Program-made: the position numbers and the translations under genes
Shown here: one piece after another, positions 6,699 to 12,488 of the stretch
Numbering within the stretch: position 1 is the first letter of the stretch
Layout of the letters: the number at the start of each line of letters is the position of its first letter
Notes under the pieces: generated by a model
What the model saw: the letters and a program-made list of their open reading frames with translations, nothing else
What the model was told of the DNA's origin: nothing
The model's database searches: none
DNA from: Deltaproteobacteria bacterium RIFOXYA12_FULL_61_11
GTDB taxonomy: Bacteria; Bdellovibrionota_F; JAHFAK01; YA12-FULL-61-11
NCBI GenBank assembly: GCA_001799195.1
Contig: MGSU01000080.1
Span: forward strand, 402 to 14,020
Reading direction: 5' to 3'
Length of the DNA stretch: 13,619 nucleotides

Positions 6699-7659
6699 GA
6701 CCACCAAGATCCTGATCCTCTGCTGGTGCTGGGTCCTCGGCTGCGGCGCCGGGCGATCCACCCCACCACAGGTGCCTCCCCCCGCCCCGGCCCCATCCCC
6801 ACCCGCGGAAACGTCGGTGCATCAACCAACGAGCACGCTCCCGCCCTCCGAAAGTCGGCAGCTCACTTACAAATTCACCCTGGAACAACTCGAGCGGACA
6901 GAAGCGCTCGAACAACGCCTCAGCGAACTCGAACGCCGCAGCACCTCTCTTGGGGAACAGGACTTCGGCCGGGAATTCGCCGACCTCGAAAAATCTTTCG
7001 CCGAACTCGGGTACCACCACGGCACCCTTCGTTTGTTGTTGTTCGGTATCGACTACCGACGCCAGCGGAACAGCCCGGAAAAAGCCCTCGAACTCGCGGA
7101 ACGGGCCATCGGTGTCTGCGACTCGATCGGGGACTCTGCTGGTCGCAAGGCATTGATGTTCAACGTTGCATTACTCCTCGAACAGCTCGGCCGCTTCGAA
7201 CTCGCCGCGCTCAAATACGAAGAGTTGCTCGCGGCTGTAGAGCTGCCCTCCGAGTTACGCGCCACGGCCTTGCTCAACCTCGGCGTCCTGCGCCAACGGG
7301 CCAATGCCGGAGAGCTCGCGCGTACCTGTTTCCACCGAGCTGCGATACTTGCACCCGAGCATGGGGAGATCCAACGCAAGGCTCTCTGGAACTTGCTCAC
7401 CCTGCACTATGGACAGCGGCAGGACGTCAAAGCCCTGACCGTTGCCCGAACCCTTCTCGAGCACACGCTCCCGTCCGAAGAGCGGGCCCGGGTCCTCCTC
7501 CTCTGTGCGGTTCTCGAAGAGCGGCTCGGCAATATAGAAAACGCTCTCGCCACCACGGGCCAGGCCTTGCTCGAGCACATGTCCGAGCAGGACAAGAATG
7601 CCGCAGAGGTGTATCAACGGTACCTGCAGAAAAAACGCGAGTATCAGCAGAAGCGCTGA
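6691..7659 (+). CDS. TPR-like outer-envelope lipoprotein
   Basis: A 322-residue predicted lipoprotein. Residues 1-17 form a short signal peptide (Lys at 3 and 6, hydrophobic core) ending in the lipobox VLGC with Cys18. Gly at +2 does not suggest inner-membrane retention. Residues 22-55 are Pro-rich, a common tether. From about residue 60 the protein is all helical with repeated 34-residue-like units such as KALELAERAIG, LLEQLGRFELAALKYEELL, ALLNLGVLRQRAN and LEERLGNIENALATTGQAL, consistent with TPR repeats used for protein binding. The ATG follows a G-rich GAGGGGGGAAGGGG and overlaps the stop of the transglycosylase gene by 8 nt, so the two are probably translated together. The natural inference is an outer-membrane or periplasmic partner of the transglycosylase. 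It ends 16 nt from the convergent gltX-like stop. No specific family was recognised. Confidence 0.82.
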   Translation: MAKTTKILILCWCWVLGCGAGRSTPPQVPPPAPAPSPPAETSVHQPTSTLPPSESRQLTYKFTLEQLERTEALEQRLSELERRSTSLGEQDFGREFADLEKSFAELGYHHGTLRLLLFGIDYRRQRNSPEKALELAERAIGVCDSIGDSAGRKALMFNVALLLEQLGRFELAALKYEELLAAVELPSELRATALLNLGVLRQRANAGELARTCFHRAAILAPEHGEIQRKALWNLLTLHYGQRQDVKALTVARTLLEHTLPSEERARVLLLCAVLEERLGNIENALATTGQALLEHMSEQDKNAAEVYQRYLQKKREYQQKR

Positions 7660-7675
7660 GGAGAACGCCGACTTT

Positions 7676-9139
7676 TCAGCGGCACTCCGCCTTGAGGAAG
7701 GCCAACACGAGATCGAAACGCTTGAGGGTGACCTCCGGACCGAGCAGCTCGACGATCACCGGCAGACTCAACTCACTGCCGCCAAAGGTCAGGGCCACCA
7801 TGACGGACTTTACCAAGCGGGCAGACTCCCCGCGCTCCTCGGCGACTTCCTTGACCAGCCTCTCGGCTTCTTCCCCACGCCATTCGGGAAGTTCCCGCAA
7901 CTTCTGAGCGAGGACCTTCAGGGAATCGACGAGTCCACGCACCTCGTCTCGAGAGGTCACGGGAAAATACTCCCGTTGATAATCGTAGCGCGACGAAGCG
8001 AGGAAGGAGAGACGCTGTCCGATCTCGTCCAGACGTTTCAAGCCCGGCTGTAGGGCCGAGAGCGTACGCAACATGATGTGTTCGTTCGGGAAACGCACTT
8101 TTGCCAAGAAGGGGGTCAGGCGGCCGACCAACTCCTGAAGTCGCAGTTTATTGATATGCATAATATTGATGTCGGCGAGCTGTTCTCGTGGTAAGACGAC
8201 CTGGGTTCCCTCTCCCGGCCCGAGCTTGTATTTCTTGGCGAAGGCCTCCAGAGTGAAAGGTTTTTCCAGACCGATACCCGGTCCCAGTTCCGCAAGGGCG
8301 AGGAGGTGGACGATGGCCTCGGCCAGGAAACCCATCTCGCGAAGCTCGTTGAGGACGACCGAACCGTACTTTTTGCTCAGCCGGGACTGATCTTGGTTGA
8401 CCAGGATGGGGACATGGGCCAGGACCGGGGCTTGGATCCCAAGCTGAGAGATGACCATGAGTTGCCGATAGGTATTGGCAAGGTGGTCGTGCCCACGCAG
8501 GACATGGGTGATCTTCATGAGGTGGTCGTCGATCACGCTCGCGAAGTTGGGCATCGGCGAACCATCGGCTTTCACGATGACAAAATCACCGAATTCTGCG
8601 GTATCAGCCACGACCTCACCGAGTACGAGATCCTCGAACCCGACCTCCTGTTCGGCCACCCGGAGCCTCAGCACGGGTTTGCGCCCGGATTTCCGGTACT
8701 CGTTCTTCTCGGTCTCGGAGAGGAACCGGCACTTCTCGTTGTATTTCGGAGGCAAGCCCGAGCGAAGGGACTGCTTGCGCGCGTATTCCAGCTCTCCGCT
8801 GGTGCAGAAACACTCGTAGGCCTTGCCCTCGTCGACAAGTTTCTCGACATACTTCTGATACATGGCCCGCCGCTCGGACTGACGATAGGGGCCATAGTCG
8901 CCACCTACATCCACGCCCTCGTCCCAGGTCAAACCCAACCAGCGCAAGCTCTCGATGGTTTGGGTCTCCTGTTTGCGGGTCAGGGTCCCGGACTCGAGAT
9001 CGTCGTACCGGAAGACCAGTTTTCCCTTCTTCTGTCGGGTGATCAGGTTATTGAGGAGCACCAGCCGCACGGTACCGAGGTGACAGACGGTCTGCGGTGT
9101 CAACGAGAACCGCAACCGGCACACCTTCTTCGTCCCCAT
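7676..9139 (-). CDS. gltX: Glutamyl-tRNA synthetase-like protein with altered amino-acid pocket
   Basis: A 487-residue class I synthetase-like protein, full length for GluRS (about 470-490), with catalytic and C-terminal anticodon-binding regions. The HIGH element is HLGT (20-23) and the KMSKS element is RLSKK (253-257). WLGLTWDEG, GPYRQSER (83-90) and VIDDHLMKITHVLRG (202-216) align without gaps to bacterial GluRS. The zinc site C110-x-C112, Y133-x3-C137 is intact. Against my recollection of the Thermus thermophilus GluRS glutamate contacts, Arg5 and Arg205 are kept (Arg10, Arg215). Ala7 becomes Ser12, Ser9 becomes Thr14, Glu41 becomes Asp46, Tyr187 becomes Pro197 and Asn191 becomes Ser201. 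The usual PSPTG is LTPQT, and RGED is RGHD. The start at 9139 follows AGGAGGG; the frame extends to 9232 but crosses the candidate promoter. It could be the sole GluRS, diverged, or a paralogue with a new amino-acid or non-translation role. Confidence 0.85.
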   Translation of the reverse strand: MGTKKVCRLRFSLTPQTVCHLGTVRLVLLNNLITRQKKGKLVFRYDDLESGTLTRKQETQTIESLRWLGLTWDEGVDVGGDYGPYRQSERRAMYQKYVEKLVDEGKAYECFCTSGELEYARKQSLRSGLPPKYNEKCRFLSETEKNEYRKSGRKPVLRLRVAEQEVGFEDLVLGEVVADTAEFGDFVIVKADGSPMPNFASVIDDHLMKITHVLRGHDHLANTYRQLMVISQLGIQAPVLAHVPILVNQDQSRLSKKYGSVVLNELREMGFLAEAIVHLLALAELGPGIGLEKPFTLEAFAKKYKLGPGEGTQVVLPREQLADINIMHINKLRLQELVGRLTPFLAKVRFPNEHIMLRTLSALQPGLKRLDEIGQRLSFLASSRYDYQREYFPVTSRDEVRGLVDSLKVLAQKLRELPEWRGEEAERLVKEVAEERGESARLVKSVMVALTFGGSELSLPVIVELLGPEVTLKRFDLVLAFLKAECR

Positions 9140-9143
9140 GCCG

Positions 9144-9150
9144 CCCTCCT
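9144..9150 (-). promoter_or_regulatory. Shine-Dalgarno site setting the gltX-like start
   Basis: The minus strand reads AGGAGGG 4-5 nt before the ATG at 9139. The protein begins its Rossmann fold a few residues later (CRLRF), so upstream in-frame starts are not needed. Confidence 0.8.
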
Positions 9151-9179
9151 GCTCGCCGAATGCTCCCGTGAAGGCATTG

Positions 9180-9208
9180 TTCGTACAGCCACTTAGACTT
9201 CTTGTCAA
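9180..9208 (-). promoter_or_regulatory. Candidate promoter for the gltX-like gene
   Basis: Minus-strand TTGACA (9208-9203) is a perfect -35 hexamer. With a 17-nt gap the -10 would be TACGAA (9185-9180), a 3-of-6 match. The transcript would start about 34 nt before the ATG. Confidence 0.45.
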
Positions 9209-9238
9209 GTCGGAACGCACATTTCCCACCACATCGTC

Positions 9239-9267
9239 TTGAAAAAGGACTGACCCGGGTCTACAGT
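9239..9267 (+). promoter_or_regulatory. Candidate sigma70-type promoter for the PEGA kinase gene
   Basis: TTGAAA (9239-9244), a 17-nt gap and TACAGT (9262-9267) give a start near 9274 and a leader of about 59 nt to the ATG at 9333. The -35 matches five and the -10 four of six bases. The promoter is back-to-back with that of the gltX-like gene. Confidence 0.5.
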
Positions 9268-9332
9268 TCTGGGGACTTGTGTAACCATGGTCGCGGGGCT
9301 CGTTGAGCGTCCCGACGCAACTCTAGCCGCGA

Positions 9333-11591
9333 ATGGCAACCTTACCTGCGAGTTTCGGCAAGTATACCTTGCTCGAGAAAATAGCCACCGGGGGCATGGC
9401 CGAAATCTGGAAGGCCAAGTTCAGTGGGGTCGGAGGGTTCGAAAAGTACCTGGTCATCAAGAGAATTCTCCCCCACCTCGCCGAGGACAAGGAATTCGTC
9501 GACATGTTCTTCGACGAAGCCAAGATCTCGGTCATGCTGCAACATTCCAACATCGCCCAGATCTGGGAGATGGGCCAGATCAAGGACGAGTACTTCATCG
9601 CCCTCGAGTATATCGCCGGGAAAAACCTCCGGGAAATCGTGAAGAAGTGCAAGAGTAAGGGGTTGCATCTCTCGGTAGAGCAAACCACCTACATCATCGC
9701 CGAGACCTGCAAAGGCCTCGAGTTCGCCCATCAAAAACGCACCTTGCCCGACATCGGCCATCCCATCATCCATCGCGACATCAGCCCTCAGAACATCATG
9801 GTCTCGTACGAGGGCGAGGTGAAAATCGTCGACTTCGGCATCGCCAAGGCCCGTGGGGTCGCCGAGGGGAAGACCCAGGCCGGCGTTCTCAAGGGCAAGT
9901 TCGGCTACATGTCTCCCGAGCAAGCCCGCGGCCAAGACGTCGACCACCGTTCGGACATCTTCGCCACCGGCATCGTGCTCTGGGAACTGCTCACCGGTCA
10001 GCGCTTGTTCTTGGGAGAGAGCGATTTCGACACCCTGGAACGGGTCAAGACCATGGAGATCAAGTACCCCTCGGTCTTCAATCCCATGGTCGAACGAGAG
10101 CTGAACATCATCACCCTGACCGCGCTGGAACGGGACCTCAACCGCCGCTACCAGAGCGCCGGTGAGATGCAAGCCGACCTCTCCCGCTTCCTCAACATCT
10201 ACCATGCCGATTTCACCCCGATGAAACTGTCGTCCTTCCTCAAGACCATCTTCGAGGAAGACATCCAACACCAGCACGTCCTGCACGAACGGCAAAGGCG
10301 CCACGAGGTCGATCTGGAGAACGCGCCGACCCAGCGGGCCGATGGTATGATCGACCTCGAGAACGCCGAGACGATCCAGTCCCGCCTGCCCGGCTCCCCC
10401 GACGTCGATCTCGACATCGACAAACTGCTCCTCGACGAAGCCAGCGCGGTGAACCTCATCACTGGTTCCAACATCAAGTATCGCGCCGAGGAGAGCTATC
10501 ACCTGTTCAAGAAGAAGAACGGTCTGGTCGGAACCCTCAGACCGTCGCAGGTCCGATCCATCGTCCTGGGCGTCGCCATGCTGGCAGCCCTGGTCATGCT
10601 CTTCCTCGGCCTCAAGACCATCATGGACAAGGGTGATAAACGCAAGATCTTCGACCAGTATCAGAAAGAGGTCCAATCCACGCAGGCCGCGGTCAAGCCG
10701 ACCATGGGCTATGTGAACATCGACACCATCCCGCGAGGTGCCAAGGTCTTCATCGACCCGGTCGAGGGAGACACCGAGCCGAACGGCTATTCCCCTCTGT
10801 CCTACGTCGAACTGACCGCCAAACCCCATCTCCTGCGCATCCTCAAGGAAGGCTACCGGCCCTTCGAGCAAGAGATCCAGGTCACCGTGAGTACCCTCGA
10901 CAGTCCCCTGGATTTCAAGTTCACCCTCGAGAAAGAGCTCCGCTACGGGAAGATCGTCGTGACCAGCTCCCCGGACGGCGCGACCATCTATCTCAACTCG
11001 ACCAACACGGGCTTCCGCACTCCCTACACCTTCGACCAACTCGAGGCTCCCCAGCAGGTTACGGTCAGACTGGAGAAGGACGGTTATCGCAATGCCGAGA
11101 AGACCGTGGCGCTCAAGCCGGAAATCGAAGAAGTGTTGGACTTCCGGCTGTACCCGAGGGTAGGCAGGTTGTGCATCCGTTCCGATCCCGAAGGCGCCGA
11201 GATCTATCTCGACGAGGACCTCGCGGGCAAGACACCGCTCGACTTCCCGGACATCTATCCCGGACGGGAATACCGGCTACGCTTGTCGAAGAAAGGGTAC
11301 CAGGACCGCAGCGGAGTGATCAGCATCGACAACCCGGATCTTCCCAAGACCGTGAACTGGACGCTCAAGAAGCTCCCACCGTCCTTCGGTCTCCTGATCG
11401 TCCAGGCAAAGCCCTGGGCAACGGTCTACATCAACGGGAAGGCCGTGGACGAGACCCCGACGAAACCGATCCGCTTGCAATCCGGCAAGTACACCCTGAA
11501 ATTGTCCCACCCGCAGTATCCCCCCAAAGAGATGGAGGTCTTCATCCAGGCCGACAAGACCCTGACCCAGATCATCGACATGACCCAGTGA
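9333..11591 (+). CDS. Membrane Hanks-type Ser/Thr protein kinase with four PEGA repeats
   Basis: A 752-residue sensor-type kinase. Cytoplasmic kinase domain, about 9-290: glycine loop ATGGMAEIW (18-26), ATP lysine 43 (VIKR), helix C Glu62, catalytic HRDISPQN (147-154), DFG (167-169) and SPE (194-196). An intact lysine, Asp149, Asn154 and DFG predict an active kinase. Ser at 151 in place of the usual Lys in HRDLKPxN matches the HRDxSPQN form common in myxobacterial kinases. The juxtamembrane segment (about 310-395) is charged and carries DLENA twice (327-331, 341-345). One membrane helix lies at 409-428. Outside it are four PEGA-like beta repeats at about 459-533, 538-606, 610-678 and 685-750, each with an xxPxGAxVYxD-type strand and a KxGY turn. 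PEGA domains are thought to bind envelope components or partner proteins; the ligand here is unknown. The start lacks a clear Shine-Dalgarno but is the first ATG in frame and begins just before the kinase fold. Confidence 0.93.
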   Translation: MATLPASFGKYTLLEKIATGGMAEIWKAKFSGVGGFEKYLVIKRILPHLAEDKEFVDMFFDEAKISVMLQHSNIAQIWEMGQIKDEYFIALEYIAGKNLREIVKKCKSKGLHLSVEQTTYIIAETCKGLEFAHQKRTLPDIGHPIIHRDISPQNIMVSYEGEVKIVDFGIAKARGVAEGKTQAGVLKGKFGYMSPEQARGQDVDHRSDIFATGIVLWELLTGQRLFLGESDFDTLERVKTMEIKYPSVFNPMVERELNIITLTALERDLNRRYQSAGEMQADLSRFLNIYHADFTPMKLSSFLKTIFEEDIQHQHVLHERQRRHEVDLENAPTQRADGMIDLENAETIQSRLPGSPDVDLDIDKLLLDEASAVNLITGSNIKYRAEESYHLFKKKNGLVGTLRPSQVRSIVLGVAMLAALVMLFLGLKTIMDKGDKRKIFDQYQKEVQSTQAAVKPTMGYVNIDTIPRGAKVFIDPVEGDTEPNGYSPLSYVELTAKPHLLRILKEGYRPFEQEIQVTVSTLDSPLDFKFTLEKELRYGKIVVTSSPDGATIYLNSTNTGFRTPYTFDQLEAPQQVTVRLEKDGYRNAEKTVALKPEIEEVLDFRLYPRVGRLCIRSDPEGAEIYLDEDLAGKTPLDFPDIYPGREYRLRLSKKGYQDRSGVISIDNPDLPKTVNWTLKKLPPSFGLLIVQAKPWATVYINGKAVDETPTKPIRLQSGKYTLKLSHPQYPPKEMEVFIQADKTLTQIIDMTQ

Positions 11592-11629
11592 TGCGTGATA
11601 CTGCGGTTGCTCCCTACGGGATAGCCACG

Positions 11630-12262
11630 TCAACGCCAGTTCGTCGTTCTCTGGAATTCGTTGAAGTTCTTCACAGCTATGGCAAGGTCCCCCTCGATGA
11701 GGGTGGCGATCTCGGGGAAACGCCCTTCGTCCTTGAGGTCGAGCAGGTGCTTCATCGATGCGTTCAACCCCGCGCTGATACGGGAGAACTCGTCATAGAG
11801 CCGTCGCTCCTCGAGGTACTCCCGAAGATGCAACTCGATGTTCGAGGTCAGGAGCGCGACCCACTGGAGCAACGAGGAGAGATGGAGGAACAGGCGCGAG
11901 ACCTCGGTCATGTTGCGGGTTCGGCAGGGAACCAGACAGTCTTCCAACAGCTCCTGCAAGGCATTGAAATGGAGCTGTGCATTGCGCAACTCCTCGAGAA
12001 TGAACTGCTCGACCGAGACGGTTTCCACCGCCACGACCTGGTCGGGGCCGATCGGCAATTCGCTGCCGGCAGGGGTCTCGACCTCCTTGCCGTCGAGCAG
12101 GACCTGGACCAGCATTTCGCCCTTGCCGAGATGGACGGTCTCGAGTTCGGCGACCAGCTCGCCGAGCCGTTCTCGCCCCTTGACCTCGAGCTGCTCCTCG
12201 AGGACCTCGACCTTTCCCTGCCGACGAAGGCGTCTCGTCATCGCCACGACCCGCGTACTCAT
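11630..12262 (-). CDS. Unrecognised protein: N-terminal beta region, C-terminal helical bundle
   Basis: I do not recognise this 210-residue protein. The start at 12262 is supported by TGGAG with a 5-nt gap and by a promoter-like sequence upstream; an internal Met8 is possible. After a basic N-terminus (TRRLRRQ), residues about 19-80 alternate short strands with one helix (VEVLEEQLEV, LGELVAELE, MLVQVLLDGKEV, DQVVAVETVS), which would suit a small ubiquitin-like or similar beta fold. Residues 83-205 are strongly helical with heptad-like leucines (ILEELRNAQLHFNALQELLED, cut here into LQELLED and LFLHLSSLLQWVALL), and end in IEGDLAIAVKNFNEF. There is no signal peptide or membrane segment, so it is probably cytoplasmic. 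Cys109 and Cys113 (CLVPC) form a CxxxC pair of unknown meaning. It converges with the kinase gene (38-nt gap) and diverges from the AsmA-like gene. The base composition matches the neighbours. Confidence 0.75.
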   Translation of the reverse strand: MSTRVVAMTRRLRRQGKVEVLEEQLEVKGRERLGELVAELETVHLGKGEMLVQVLLDGKEVETPAGSELPIGPDQVVAVETVSVEQFILEELRNAQLHFNALQELLEDCLVPCRTRNMTEVSRLFLHLSSLLQWVALLTSNIELHLREYLEERRLYDEFSRISAGLNASMKHLLDLKDEGRFPEIATLIEGDLAIAVKNFNEFQRTTNWR

Positions 12263-12292
12263 CGCCACTCCAGTTGCGGTCAACGTGGACCC

Positions 12293-12321
12293 ATTGTAGG
12301 AGATCGCCCTTCTGGTTGCAA
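12293..12321 (-). promoter_or_regulatory. Candidate promoter for the unrecognised minus-strand gene
   Basis: Minus-strand TTGCAA (12321-12316), a 17-nt gap and TACAAT (12298-12293) would start a transcript about 24 nt before the ATG at 12262. The -10 matches five of six bases and the -35 four. Confidence 0.5.
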
Positions 12322-12419
12322 CCGTACCGGGCAAAACCTCCACCGGTCCGCAACCCCCTCCTCCGATTCACAGGACTGCGGTCTCGAACAGTTCGGTCGC
12401 TCCGGGTGCAGGGTTCCTC

Positions 12420-12448
12420 TTGCCTGGAGCCCCCCCCTTCCTTATGAT
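12420..12448 (+). promoter_or_regulatory. Candidate promoter with a C8 tract in the spacer, upstream of the AsmA-like gene
   Basis: TTGCCT (12420-12425), a 17-nt gap and TATGAT (12443-12448, five of six) would start a transcript near 12455. The spacer holds eight consecutive C (12430-12437). A change in tract length would alter the spacing between the two hexamers. Confidence 0.5.
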
Positions 12449-12459
12449 GAACCCGACCT

Positions 12460-12479
12460 TGTAGTCCGGCTGTAGTCCG
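12460..12479 (+). repeat. Tandem direct repeat TGTAGTCCG, 11-bp period
   Basis: TGTAGTCCG occurs at 12460-12468 and again at 12471-12479, one helical turn apart. It lies between the predicted transcription start and the ATG at 12489. It could be a protein-binding site on one face of the helix, or a chance duplication. Confidence 0.6.
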
Positions 12480-12488
12480 ACCGCGACC

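Noticed and set aside
7654-7681. Inverted repeat CGCTGA/TCAGCG across the two convergent stop codons, as a terminator
   Set aside because: It arises because both genes end in CGC TGA. The stem is 6 bp with a 16-nt loop and no proper T-run follows.
8306-9196. A 296-codon plus-strand frame across the gltX-like gene
   Set aside because: It is the complement of an aligned synthetase gene, has no recognisable domain and would cross the gltX promoter and ribosome site.
9342-11039. A 565-codon open frame antisense to the kinase gene
   Set aside because: The plus-strand frame encodes a clear kinase with all catalytic motifs. The antisense frame gives a low-complexity Leu/Val/Asp/Gly-rich protein typical of the complement of GC-rich coding DNA.
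11605-11625. Possible hairpin terminator between the kinase and the minus-strand gene
   Set aside because: The stem is two short pieces of four pairs with an internal bulge, and there is no T-tract on either strand.
11171-12475. A 434-codon plus-strand frame spanning the kinase end and the unrecognised gene
   Set aside because: It overlaps the PEGA repeats out of frame, then runs antisense to a gene with its own ribosome site. The product is low complexity.
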